From contig DASUFP010000041.1 of NCBI GenBank assembly GCA_036274495.1, positions 16,484 to 80,483 of the forward strand: 64,000 nt of DNA, given 5' to 3'. How positions within the stretch are numbered: position 1 is the first letter of the stretch; every line of letters starts with the position of its first letter. Source of the DNA: DASUFP01 sp036274495 (GTDB lineage: Bacteria > Bacteroidota > Bacteroidia > AKYH767-A > OLB10). Shown piece after piece: positions 8,091-16,605 of the stretch. The translations under genes were made by a program, and so were the position numbers. Below the pieces are notes generated by a model. The model did no database searches. It was not told the DNA's origin and saw only the letters and a program-made list of their open reading frames with translations.

Positions 8091-9659
8091 ATGAATAAAA
8101 TCAACGCTACTGCATCTGCATTTCTCCTGATGGCCCTTTTACTGGCAGCAGGAAAACCTGTATGCGCCCAGCCTACTCCTGTTTCTGATGATTTTAAGAC
8201 TGAGATTGTCCCCGGGCTGGTGGAACACGATGATGACATAAGAGCCGGACTGCTATATGATGCTGTGACTAAGAAAATTGTCTGGGAAAAGGATATGTAT
8301 TATGCTTATCCAATTGCATCGTTGACCAAAATGATGGTTGCCCTTATTACGCTTGAGGCGATAAGAGACAGTGCTGCAGACTGGTCCGATGAAGTTGTAG
8401 TCGACCGTCTTTATAAAAGAAGCCGGAGAAGCAGTTCGGTCTATAAAACAACCGAAACGTACACCCTTGAATCGCTTTTGCAGCTGGCCATGATTCCTTC
8501 AAACAATCTTGCATGCGGCGACATTGCAAAATACCTGGGTGGATCGGTAGATGAATTTGTAAAGAAGATGAATGCCCGTGCAGCAGCACTGGGCATGAAA
8601 AACACCTTTTATTCGAATCCCAGTGGTTTGCCCGCATCTGTAAAAGATCTTGACAACAGCTCTTCGCCCCATGACCTGCTGCTGCTTTCGCTCGAATTAC
8701 TTCACTACGATGAATTACTTCAGATAACTTCAACAGGATATGCTGAAGTAAAAAATGATAAGCGTTCGGGTGTATACAAAAATCACAATCATCTTGTAAT
8801 TGATTATGAAAATGATGTTGACGGGTTAAAGACAGGCTATACAAAACGTGCGCGCTTTTGTCTTACTGCAACAGCAAAAAAAGATGATTACAGAATAATT
8901 GCCATTGTACTTGGGGTACCAAATCCCTACCAGAGAAACGAAATTGTGGCGGGTATGTTCAACAAATACTACCAGCAAATAGGCTGCGGCCCGATGCTCT
9001 CTTCAACTTCGGGCCCGGTTGCCGATCCGGGTTTGGTAACGGAAGCTTTGACCGCTTCGGACGACAGTTCCATAGTATACCGGACCGTGTGGACGAAAAA
9101 AAGAAAGACGCATACTGTCAGAAGCGGCGAATCGCTCTCCTCTATCGGATCCAAATACAAAGTCACCTATCAGCAAATAAAAAAGTGGAATCATTTGCGA
9201 TCAAACAGAATTCTTTCCGGTCAGAAATTGCTGGTGTATGTTGATACTCCCGTTAAAGTTGCTGTTAAGAATACTCCTGCTTCGGACAATGAGGACGAAA
9301 CTGTTCAAGATAGCGACCCGGGTTCTGTAGAGACTGTTGGTGCCGATGCCGCACTTGCCGACAGTGATGATGTGTCTACAACAACGACCGCAAAGCCTTC
9401 GACCAAGCCTGAAACAACCAAAAAAGTTGCTGCCGCTAAAAAGCCTTCTGCAACATCCGCATCAGCAGTATCAGCTAAAAAAGCGGCCCCGGTTCCCGCG
9501 CAAAAATATGTTTACCACATAGTACAATCGGGCGACACATTATGGAGTATCGGCCAGCGATATGAAACATCGGTAGATGAGATCAAACGCACGAACAATA
9601 TTCAAAACGCACGCTCATTAAAACCCGGCACACGACTAAAAATTAAAATTGGCGGATAA
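8091..9659 (+). CDS. D-alanyl-D-alanine carboxypeptidase (PBP5-like, S11) with two LysM domains
   Basis: A periplasmic serine peptidase that trims the terminal D-Ala of peptidoglycan stem peptides. From the ATG at 8091 (a TTG lies four codons upstream) the product is 522 residues. A signal peptide ends at about 'PVCAQ' (residue 27). The catalytic S77-L-T-K80, S137-N-N and K247-T-G motifs of the S11 family are intact. After the catalytic domain come a first LysM near residues 347-392 ('HTVRSGESLSSIGSKYKV'), a Pro/Thr/Lys/Ala-rich linker, and a second LysM at the C-terminus ('YHIVQSGDTLWSIGQRY'). LysM domains bind peptidoglycan, so they likely anchor the enzyme to its substrate. This tail replaces the usual PBP5 C-terminal membrane anchor. 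Confidence 0.92.
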   Translation: MNKINATASAFLLMALLLAAGKPVCAQPTPVSDDFKTEIVPGLVEHDDDIRAGLLYDAVTKKIVWEKDMYYAYPIASLTKMMVALITLEAIRDSAADWSDEVVVDRLYKRSRRSSSVYKTTETYTLESLLQLAMIPSNNLACGDIAKYLGGSVDEFVKKMNARAAALGMKNTFYSNPSGLPASVKDLDNSSSPHDLLLLSLELLHYDELLQITSTGYAEVKNDKRSGVYKNHNHLVIDYENDVDGLKTGYTKRARFCLTATAKKDDYRIIAIVLGVPNPYQRNEIVAGMFNKYYQQIGCGPMLSSTSGPVADPGLVTEALTASDDSSIVYRTVWTKKRKTHTVRSGESLSSIGSKYKVTYQQIKKWNHLRSNRILSGQKLLVYVDTPVKVAVKNTPASDNEDETVQDSDPGSVETVGADAALADSDDVSTTTTAKPSTKPETTKKVAAAKKPSATSASAVSAKKAAPVPAQKYVYHIVQSGDTLWSIGQRYETSVDEIKRTNNIQNARSLKPGTRLKIKIGG

Positions 9660-9677
9660 CCAACTCTTCCTCATTCG

Positions 9678-10250
9678 ATGATAAAACCAATTTTCATTCT
9701 CCTGGCAGCAGCAACAGTTTTAATTGCTGCTCCTTCGTTCGCACAAAAATCAAAAGAAGAACCTGTGCAGGTTGTTATTCCCAAAGACAAAGACACCGGA
9801 CTCTATTCCTATTCAGGAGTTGTTGATGTTAGCGGAACAACGAAAGATGAATTATATAACCGTGCCATAGCATGGGTACAGTTGTATTATAAAAATCCGG
9901 GTGACGTATTACGTGAGAAAGACCCTGCATCAGGGAAAATGGTTATCAAAGCCCGTTTCAAAATATACAATCCGGCTGATAAAAAGGGGTTAGCAACCGA
10001 TGCCGGTGATGTGATGTACACACTTACCATTCAGTTTAAAGATGGTAAATACCGGTATGAACTTACACGGTTTACCTGGATGCTTACCTCGGCATTTGCG
10101 GCCGAACGATGGGCGGACAAAAGCTCTTCCTCTTATAAATCCGAATTCGATCACTACCTTACACAAACAGATGCAAAAGCGTCGGAAGTTCTTTTGGCTT
10201 TGAAAAAAGGGATGACCACCTCGCCCGAAAAAAAGAAAGACGATTGGTAG
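9678..10250 (+). CDS. Secreted DUF4468-like protein
   Basis: A 190-residue protein with a signal peptide (cleavage near 'APSFAQ', residue 23). The body has the pattern 'YSGVVDVSGTTKDELYNRAIAWVQLYYKNP', then 'KMVIKARFKI', 'YTLTIQFKDGKYRYELTRF', and a helical C-terminus. This is the TBP-like-fold arrangement of DUF4468, a Bacteroidota family of secreted proteins of unknown function. The gene starts 18 bases after the carboxypeptidase stop and is probably co-transcribed with it. The family call rests on pattern recognition only; no function can be inferred beyond the periplasm or outer envelope. Confidence 0.78.
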   Translation: MIKPIFILLAAATVLIAAPSFAQKSKEEPVQVVIPKDKDTGLYSYSGVVDVSGTTKDELYNRAIAWVQLYYKNPGDVLREKDPASGKMVIKARFKIYNPADKKGLATDAGDVMYTLTIQFKDGKYRYELTRFTWMLTSAFAAERWADKSSSSYKSEFDHYLTQTDAKASEVLLALKKGMTTSPEKKKDDW

Positions 10251-10276
10251 CCGGTTTGTAATTTTTTTATGAATTG

Positions 10277-10308
10277 TTGAAATAGCTTCCTTTCCTTTTC
10301 TATATTTA
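10277..10308 (+). promoter_or_regulatory. Probable promoter of the beta-helix gene
   Basis: TTG at 10277-10279, a 21-base spacer, and TATATTTA at 10301-10308 (seven of eight positions of TAnnTTTG), 31 bases before the ATG at 10340. Confidence 0.45.
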
Positions 10309-10339
10309 CTTCACAACCTCCTACATTATCATGTGAAGT

Positions 10340-11743
10340 ATGAAAAAAATTTACCCTCTTTCAATAATAATGCTGTTGACTTTAAGGTCATTTGCAACTA
10401 TCCTGAACGTTCCTTCCGGTTATCCCACCATTCAGAATGCTATCAATAATTCAATGGCCGGGGACACCGTTTCCGTATCTCCGGGTACTTACTTTGAGAA
10501 TATCAATTTCAGAGGTAAAAACATTGTTGTAACCAGTCACTATTATTTATCCTCTGACACCTCCTTTATCAGAACAACCATACTGAATGGCAGTCAGCCC
10601 GTGTATGCAGATACAGGCAGTGTAGTCATTTTTAATTCGGGAGAGGATAGTACAGCCGTATTACAAGGTTTTACCATTACCGGCGGTTTTGGTACCCGAT
10701 GGACCGATGTGCACGGCGCGGGAGTATATCGTGAAGGAGGAGGCATACTGATTGAATTTTCGGCACCAACTATTACACACAACAACATTTCGAATAATCT
10801 GGTAACTGATTTGAACGGAGTTATTTCAACCGGAGGCGGAGGGCTTCGCATTGGCGACAGCAACCCGGTTATTTGCAGCAATTTTATTGGATATAATCAG
10901 GCCAGATATGGTTCAGGAATCGTGCTCAATTATACGGGCGCTCACATCACCAATAACGTAATTGCATCAAATTTCGGAGCTGCCGATTATTATGGCGGAG
11001 CCGGTATTTGGATAGTTAATAACTTACCAGGATCGGCAAAAATCATTGAAAACAATACAATTGTTGATAATGAAGCTAACTTATCTACGAATGGTTCCGG
11101 AGGGGTGGTTGTTTGGTCAGCGTCTTCGGTAACGATGAAAAACAATATCATTTATAACAATTTAGCTCCTTCAGGACTGCAAATAAAACTTGCATCCTCC
11201 ACACCATCGGTTACCTATTGTGATGTCATGGGAGGTTTTACCGGCTCAGGGAATTTTGATGCTGATCCGTTATTCGAACCCGGCGGTAATTATCTTTCAC
11301 CGACTTCTCCCTGTATTGATGCCGGCGACAGCAGCACAGCATACAATGATGTAGAAGACCTGCTCAATCCCGGCTTTGCCTTGTTCCCGTCTAAAGGGAT
11401 GGTGAGAAATGATGTAGGTGCTTATGGCGGACCATGCGCAGCGATACTGCAAACGGTAAATAATTCCTTATCGCTGAATGATGCTTATGCGCTGTATCAC
11501 TTTAATTTGTTTCCTGTTCCGGCAACGAGTTATATAAAACTCTCCAGTTCATCACTCATTCCGGAACATACATTTTATTTGATCTTTGATCTTGCAGGCA
11601 AACAAATTAAAAGCGGTATGCTGCCGGATTCAGAAAATGAAATTTTAATTGACCTCCCAGAGTTGACCAGCGGACACTATTTTGTCCGTTTACAAAATGG
11701 CGAATCGCTGCTCACGCAAAAAAGTTTCCAGATAATCCGGTAA
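10340..11743 (+). CDS. Right-handed parallel beta-helix protein with T9SS sorting domain
   Basis: A 467-residue exported protein. A signal peptide covers about residues 1-18 and is followed directly by 'LNVPSGYPTIQNAINNS', the usual opening of pectate-lyase-like beta-helix proteins. Repeated coils with asparagine ladders follow ('NNISNNLV', 'NNVIASNF', 'ENNTIVDNEA', 'KNNIIYNN') to about residue 370, ending with 'DADPLF...YLSPTSPCIDAGD', a motif common in these proteins. The last 80 residues ('FNLFPVPATSYIKLSSSS' to 'KSFQIIR') form a T9SS type A sorting domain, so it is probably exported through the outer membrane. No catalytic residues can be assigned; polysaccharide binding or cleavage is a guess from the fold. 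Confidence 0.85.
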   Translation: MKKIYPLSIIMLLTLRSFATILNVPSGYPTIQNAINNSMAGDTVSVSPGTYFENINFRGKNIVVTSHYYLSSDTSFIRTTILNGSQPVYADTGSVVIFNSGEDSTAVLQGFTITGGFGTRWTDVHGAGVYREGGGILIEFSAPTITHNNISNNLVTDLNGVISTGGGGLRIGDSNPVICSNFIGYNQARYGSGIVLNYTGAHITNNVIASNFGAADYYGGAGIWIVNNLPGSAKIIENNTIVDNEANLSTNGSGGVVVWSASSVTMKNNIIYNNLAPSGLQIKLASSTPSVTYCDVMGGFTGSGNFDADPLFEPGGNYLSPTSPCIDAGDSSTAYNDVEDLLNPGFALFPSKGMVRNDVGAYGGPCAAILQTVNNSLSLNDAYALYHFNLFPVPATSYIKLSSSSLIPEHTFYLIFDLAGKQIKSGMLPDSENEILIDLPELTSGHYFVRLQNGESLLTQKSFQIIR

Positions 11744-11757
11744 CTAAGCCAGACTCG

Positions 11758-12930
11758 TCAAATTATTCTCATTGTATTCTGCCATTGACTGATTTCGTCG
11801 CATTGATCAGTTTCAATGAGCACACAGCCGGGTGCATTGCCTTTTGTAAAACTCCCCAGGTCGCTCCATCCAAAATACTGCGCGCCATTGCGGGTTGCCC
11901 ATGTAAGCATATCGGCACCGTTAATCTTCGGATATTCAGAGTGAATTGTTTTAAGCTCGTCCAGCATGTTCAATGAATTGTTGGATGCAAGGCTGTCGGT
12001 GCCAATTGTTAAACGGATTCCTGAATCCATAAGCATCGGGATATCCGGCAGTCTACCCTCTATATACTGATTTGCTTTAGGACAAAGCGCCATCCAGCTT
12101 CTGTTGAGCAAACCGTTTTTTGAAATCAGTTCCAGATCTTCTTTTGTTGCAACAGTATTGTGAACAAAAAGCAGATTGCCATTTGAAGGGACATGGGATA
12201 AACAATACCCAAATGCATCTGTAGTTAGTAATGGAAGTGCATTCGTGTTAATTCCCATTTCGGCAAAGACTTCGGCAAATTTCCCTTCACCTTGCCGGAA
12301 CAACCTATTTTCGGCATTAGACTCCTGACTGTGTATGCTCCATGGAGCATGAGTAGGGTGATGCGAAGCGATCAGGTTAAAGAGCGCCGGAGGAACGGAG
12401 TAGGGAGCATGCGGCACAACACTGGCTGCCAATCCCGACAAAATAAATTGTTCACATAGCGCATTGGCGGCATCAAACAATTCGGCTGACTTACTTTCAT
12501 CGAGTCCGAAGACTTCAATAAAATTATGCCATCTGATTGGTGATCCCTTTTTAATATTTACCGTATTTGCCCTGTTACAAATATCGCCTGCTCCCTGTAT
12601 TCCCTGATTCCACATTTCACCGGCAGCATTGATGGCGGCATTTTCAATTTGCTCTTCCGGAGCTTCTCTGCGCTGTTTTGAAAAATCTCTGATAAACCCC
12701 GGAAGAGTTGTTCCCCGGGGGATGGCGTTTTTTAAATAAGATAATTCGAGATGGCAATGCGTATTAATAAACCCCGGTATAATTATTCCATTGAACCGTT
12801 CAACATCTTCTGATCCGGAATCCTCCGTAATATCAAGCAGTTTTCCGGTATCATCAAACAGGAGCATCTGGCCTGACACAAAACATCCTGTTGGTAACAA
12901 AATCCGGTCGGCCGTGATCTTACGCATCAT
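11758..12930 (-). CDS. Amidohydrolase family protein (aminofutalosine deaminase/chlorohydrolase-like)
   Basis: A TIM-barrel metal-dependent hydrolase of about 390 residues. The open frame continues to 13041, but the ATG at 12930 (MMRKITADRILLPTG) is the likely start because family members begin with this beta-sandwich strand and the longer frame runs into the rlmN coding region. Metal-binding residues are visible: H57-C-H59 in 'FINTHCHLELS', 'PHAPYSVPP', 'SIHSQE', 'FVHN', and 'IGTDSLASN' with the metal Asp. This subgroup contains aminodeoxyfutalosine deaminase, a menaquinone precursor enzyme, as well as guanine-type deaminases; the substrate cannot be decided here, and no other mqn genes are in the window. 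The gene is divergent from rlmN. Confidence 0.82.
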   Translation of the reverse strand: MMRKITADRILLPTGCFVSGQMLLFDDTGKLLDITEDSGSEDVERFNGIIIPGFINTHCHLELSYLKNAIPRGTTLPGFIRDFSKQRREAPEEQIENAAINAAGEMWNQGIQGAGDICNRANTVNIKKGSPIRWHNFIEVFGLDESKSAELFDAANALCEQFILSGLAASVVPHAPYSVPPALFNLIASHHPTHAPWSIHSQESNAENRLFRQGEGKFAEVFAEMGINTNALPLLTTDAFGYCLSHVPSNGNLLFVHNTVATKEDLELISKNGLLNRSWMALCPKANQYIEGRLPDIPMLMDSGIRLTIGTDSLASNNSLNMLDELKTIHSEYPKINGADMLTWATRNGAQYFGWSDLGSFTKGNAPGCVLIETDQCDEISQWQNTMRII

Positions 12931-12989
12931 ACAAAGGTGTGAAATACATTCGAAACCACCCATTTCTGGCAGATCGATGCCGGATAGCG

Positions 12990-12997
12990 TATCTTTG
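12990..12997 (+). promoter_or_regulatory. -7 promoter element of rlmN
   Basis: TATCTTTG is an exact TAnnTTTG match, eight bases before the ATG at 13005, giving an almost leaderless transcript. It supports the ATG at 13005 over the upstream ATG at 12939. A clear -33 box is not seen. Confidence 0.5.
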
Positions 12998-13004
12998 CAA
13001 TACC

Positions 13005-14060
13005 ATGAACACCTCTTTACCGGACATCCGGAACATGACAATCAGCGAGTTGACGGAAGTATTCGCGGGGCTCGGCGAAAAATCTTACCGTGCCCAGCAG
13101 GTATATGACTGGCTATGGCAGAAATCGGCGAATTCATTTGATGAGATGACCAATTTATCAAAGGAATTACGCGACAGATTATCAGGTGTTCTGGCAATAA
13201 GACCCGTGGTTATCGCTACCAGTCAGGTAAGCAGCGACAGAACCATCAAAAATGCATTCAGGTTGCACGATGGTCACATTGTAGAAGGTGTATTAATTCC
13301 AACGGATGAACGTATGACTGCGTGTGTATCGTCGCAGGTAGGATGCAGCTTAACATGTAAATTTTGTGCTACCGGCCGTCTGGACCGTATCCGCAATCTT
13401 GACGCGGGAGAAATTTACGATCAGGTAGCAATGATACGTAAACAGGCGGCTGACAACTATTCTATTCCGCTTTCAAACATTGTGTATATGGGAATGGGAG
13501 AACCACTCCTGAATTATAATAATGTATTGCGTTCCATTGAACTGATTACCTCACAGCCCGGTTTAGGTATGGCTCAGCGCAGAATTACAGTGAGTACAGC
13601 CGGCATCGCTAAAATGATTAAGAAGCTTGGCGACGATCAGGTAAAATTTAATCTTGCATTATCGCTACATGCAGCCAATGATGAAAAACGAAATAAGATT
13701 ATGCCAATCAATGAGCATAACTCGCTTTCTTCACTCCGGGAAGCGTTGATATACTACCATCAAAAAACAGGTAATGCGGTTACTTACGAGTATATTGTTT
13801 TTAAGGATTTTAATGATAGTGCTGCCGACGCACGTGAATTAGCGGAGTTTGCGAAAATTGTTCCGGTAAAAATAAATCTGATTGAATACAACCCTATTGA
13901 TGGGGGAGCCTTTCAGCAGACAACAGAAACACGACTTGAGGCTTTTAAAAATATCTTATGGCGAAACGGATTTCAGGTAAATCTTCGCCGAAGCAGAGGT
14001 AAAGATATTGATGCCGCCTGCGGACAGCTGGCAAACAAGAGTGTAGCGGGCAGCCGATAG
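13005..14060 (+). CDS. rlmN: 23S rRNA (adenine(2503)-C(2))-methyltransferase
   Basis: RlmN is a radical SAM enzyme that methylates C2 of A2503 in 23S rRNA and A37 in some tRNAs. The product is 351 residues from the ATG at 13005; the frame is open to 12939, but the -7 element at 12990-12997 favours the later start. The radical SAM cluster motif C114-SLT-C118-KF-C121 is intact, and the catalytic C-terminal cysteine, C339 in 'DAACGQLA', is present. The N-terminal helical domain 'KSYRAQQVYDWLWQKSANSFDEMTNLSKELR' is typical. This call is certain; Cfr is unlikely given the setting and sequence. Confidence 0.96.
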   Translation: MNTSLPDIRNMTISELTEVFAGLGEKSYRAQQVYDWLWQKSANSFDEMTNLSKELRDRLSGVLAIRPVVIATSQVSSDRTIKNAFRLHDGHIVEGVLIPTDERMTACVSSQVGCSLTCKFCATGRLDRIRNLDAGEIYDQVAMIRKQAADNYSIPLSNIVYMGMGEPLLNYNNVLRSIELITSQPGLGMAQRRITVSTAGIAKMIKKLGDDQVKFNLALSLHAANDEKRNKIMPINEHNSLSSLREALIYYHQKTGNAVTYEYIVFKDFNDSAADARELAEFAKIVPVKINLIEYNPIDGGAFQQTTETRLEAFKNILWRNGFQVNLRRSRGKDIDAACGQLANKSVAGSR

Positions 14061-14074
14061 GCCATCACCCCGTT

Positions 14075-14515
14075 TCAGTGGGTGAAATAATCATTCAAGG
14101 GATCAAGTACATAATCGACCCAACCTTTTTCATGTTCTGCGGCCTCCTTCTGTGTAGGAAGTTCAGAATGATCAATGGTAAGTTCGGTACCTGCGGCATG
14201 CGGCTGAAAAGTAAACTCCACTACTGACGGCTTCGTTTTTACATCCCACTCTGACGGCTTCCAGGTATACGATAACTGTTTCTTCTTTTTATTGAATTGG
14301 ATCACAGAACCGGTTATCCAGGTGCCGAACAGATTCACTTTACCGCCTGAATGAGGCTCAATAAATCCTCCGTTTTCACACCACTCACCAATTTGAGCTT
14401 CTTGTGTAAGGGCATCAAAAACCTTATCAGGAGTGGCATAAACAATATACCTGACTTTTATTTTGAATCCTCTTGGCGTCGACACGCTAAGTGGTGAATC
14501 AGTTGGTAAATACAA
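14075..14515 (-). CDS. SRPBCC / AHSA1-like domain protein
   Basis: A 146-residue cytoplasmic protein with the START-like ligand-binding fold: 'IVYATPDKVFDALTQEAQIGEWC' (helix-grip N-terminus), 'GGKVNLFGTWITGSVIQFN', 'LSYTWKPSEW', 'VEFTFQPHAAGTELTIDHSELP', and a C-terminal helix with 'GWVDYVLDPLNDYF'. Proteins of this AHSA1/SRPBCC class bind hydrophobic ligands or act as co-chaperones; the role here is unknown. The reading frame overlaps the end of the upstream metalloprotease gene by 17 bases, which suggests translational coupling. A GTG at 14485 would remove the overlap and is another possible start. Confidence 0.8.
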   Translation of the reverse strand: MYLPTDSPLSVSTPRGFKIKVRYIVYATPDKVFDALTQEAQIGEWCENGGFIEPHSGGKVNLFGTWITGSVIQFNKKKKQLSYTWKPSEWDVKTKPSVVEFTFQPHAAGTELTIDHSELPTQKEAAEHEKGWVDYVLDPLNDYFTH

Positions 14516-16583
14516 TTTTCTCTGTTATCGGGCTTCCGTCAATCACAACACGAACAAAGTAGGTTCCTTTTGCGAGTTTTTCGCCAAATGTAAATGTATG
14601 CGCTCCGGACATAAGTTTCTCACTACACAAAACCGCAACGGTTCTTCCGGCTATATCAAGCACTTCAGCCTTAACATCGGCAGCAGCGGCAAGACTGAAA
14701 GCTACGTTTGCTGAAGTTGATGCAGGATTGGGATACACATTAAGAGTAGCCAGAAATTCCACATCCTGTATACCAACCGTTGAAACCCCGGTAATATTTA
14801 TATCGTCGATGTAAATATTATTTCCGGTATTCTGCAAATATTCAAATTTAAACCGAACACTCGGAGAGTTGTTATATGAAACCGTATTGAGTCCTACATT
14901 TTCAAGCCTCCATTGATTGCTATTGGGAATAAAATTACCGGAAATGATTCCACCGGTTGACAGATTAAGTCCGTCCTTAGTATAACGTACATTCCAGCTG
15001 TTTCCGCAATTATTGGATGCATAAACTTTTAACTGATCGGTGCTGCTGGCAGATCGCGCAGCAAACGCAAGGCGAAAAGTCATCCCTGCATTGGTAATAT
15101 TTGTAAAGTTATATCCCGGGGTAATGAAAGCGTCCTCAGAACCATTCGGGTTGCCGGAATAATTATTGATTTTCATTGATTTTGATCCGCTGAAAGATGC
15201 ATCGGAAGAAATTCCCCATGCATTCCCATTGCTGTTTTCAACCAGCCAATCGCTTCCGGAAGGAAACGTGATTGATTCAAAATCTTCCGTAAAAGGAACA
15301 GCATTAACACCTGTAGCAGGGCTTACGATTATGATTCCTTGTCCGGTAATGCTGGAATTTCCGGCAGCATTATCCACAGTCAGTGTTACATCGTATATTC
15401 CAGGTGTGTTATATTGCACCTGAGGTGTTTGCGCAGTCGAACTGGAAGGTGATCCTCCGGGAAAATCCCATTGCCATGAGCTGGGATCACCGTGCCATGA
15501 CAAATCATCGAAGGTTAAGGTTGTGCCGGTACAGATAAACTTTTTGTTCCTGTTAAAATCTGCAATAGGAGCACAAGCTACAGGAACATATCCATCGTTT
15601 GTGCCGGTAGCAATTAAATTGGACTGGCTCCACAAATTATCTCTGTCGCCGGTATTGCTGTTCAGTGCAGCGTGCATCCTCATTTTTTGTCCTTCGGTAA
15701 ACATATAGTGGCAGCCTGCATAATCCATATAGTTCTGCACGTTGTCGAGGGAGTTACAAGTTACCTGAGCCGTATCGCATGAAAAATTAGCTACTCCAAC
15801 GGTGGTGGGTGTGTCGGCAACAAAATCGGAGTTGGAGCAGTTCGCCGGATCACCGGGGCTGTTTGTGCTTCCCCAGGTATGGGACAAATTAAGCCAGTGG
15901 CCGGTTTCGTGTGCAAGCGAACGTGCTGAATAGTTTGAGCCGTTGCTGGTGCCGATGCTTCCGGTATAGTCGTGACGAATTACCACTCCGTCTATGCCGG
16001 CTGCAATTCCCGGATAGTAGGCATATCCGGCGGCGCCGCTGGCAATATTTGATACTACCCAAATATTAAAATATTTATCTGCCGGCCAGTCAATAAGCTG
16101 TTTAACATTGTCGCCTGCCGAATAGGTAAGTGAAGAAACGGTACGCGTAATGCCATCGGTACAATTCCCGTTGGGATCGATTTGTGCCAGTCTGAACTGA
16201 ACCTGTACATCAGCAATAATAGGTCTGAAAACAGAACATACGATAACGCTGTCGGCATATAATTTTTGAAAGCTCTTATTGAGAATATCAACTGCATCAA
16301 GCACCTGAGCCTTACTTATATTTTCGCCACCGTAATTATGAATGATGTGAAATACAACAGGAATTGTAAACAGAACGGTTCCTGCTGTACGCTGCTGAGC
16401 ATGTTGCTGAACATATTGCTGCGTCTGCTGTTCAAGTGCGGCAAGTCGGCCGGCATAACCGGGATCAGCCTGTTTTGCCTGTTCTATCATTTCGCTGGCA
16501 GAACAAACGCGGTATTGCTGCCCGTAAGATAAAAAAGCAAGTGCGACAAATGCCGCACTTGCAATTATGAATTTCTTCATCAT
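14499..16583 (-). CDS. M43-type (pappalysin-like) zinc metalloprotease with PKD and T9SS domains
   Basis: A 694-residue secreted protease. Order of parts: signal peptide to about residue 21; a pro-region with Gln-rich helix (50-65); a catalytic domain from about 70 to 320 with HETGHWLNLSH at 225-235 (three zinc histidines H225, H229, H235, general base E226) and the Met-turn 'NYMDY' at 284-288; a PKD domain at about 338-420 ('QWDFPGGSPSSS...YNTPGIYDVTLTV'); a jelly-roll-like domain (about 435-600); and a T9SS sorting domain from about 612. The glycine usual at position 8 of the zinc motif is Asn here, as in its neighbour. It is the downstream member of a tandem pair, with a 22-base gap. Confidence 0.9.
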   Translation of the reverse strand: MMKKFIIASAAFVALAFLSYGQQYRVCSASEMIEQAKQADPGYAGRLAALEQQTQQYVQQHAQQRTAGTVLFTIPVVFHIIHNYGGENISKAQVLDAVDILNKSFQKLYADSVIVCSVFRPIIADVQVQFRLAQIDPNGNCTDGITRTVSSLTYSAGDNVKQLIDWPADKYFNIWVVSNIASGAAGYAYYPGIAAGIDGVVIRHDYTGSIGTSNGSNYSARSLAHETGHWLNLSHTWGSTNSPGDPANCSNSDFVADTPTTVGVANFSCDTAQVTCNSLDNVQNYMDYAGCHYMFTEGQKMRMHAALNSNTGDRDNLWSQSNLIATGTNDGYVPVACAPIADFNRNKKFICTGTTLTFDDLSWHGDPSSWQWDFPGGSPSSSTAQTPQVQYNTPGIYDVTLTVDNAAGNSSITGQGIIIVSPATGVNAVPFTEDFESITFPSGSDWLVENSNGNAWGISSDASFSGSKSMKINNYSGNPNGSEDAFITPGYNFTNITNAGMTFRLAFAARSASSTDQLKVYASNNCGNSWNVRYTKDGLNLSTGGIISGNFIPNSNQWRLENVGLNTVSYNNSPSVRFKFEYLQNTGNNIYIDDINITGVSTVGIQDVEFLATLNVYPNPASTSANVAFSLAAAADVKAEVLDIAGRTVAVLCSEKLMSGAHTFTFGEKLAKGTYFVRVVIDGSPITEKIVFTN

Positions 16584-16605
16584 TAATTATTTATAAACTG
16601 ATTGT

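Noticed and set aside
8347..8844. 165-codon minus-strand frame opposite the D,D-carboxypeptidase
   Set aside because: Lies wholly inside the catalytic domain of a gene with intact active-site motifs; sequence is His/Gln/Leu-rich noise.
14065..14085. Hairpin TCACCC/GGGTGA at the convergent ends of rlmN and the SRPBCC gene
   Set aside because: Six-base stem overlapping a stop codon with no T-run on either strand; too weak to call a terminator.
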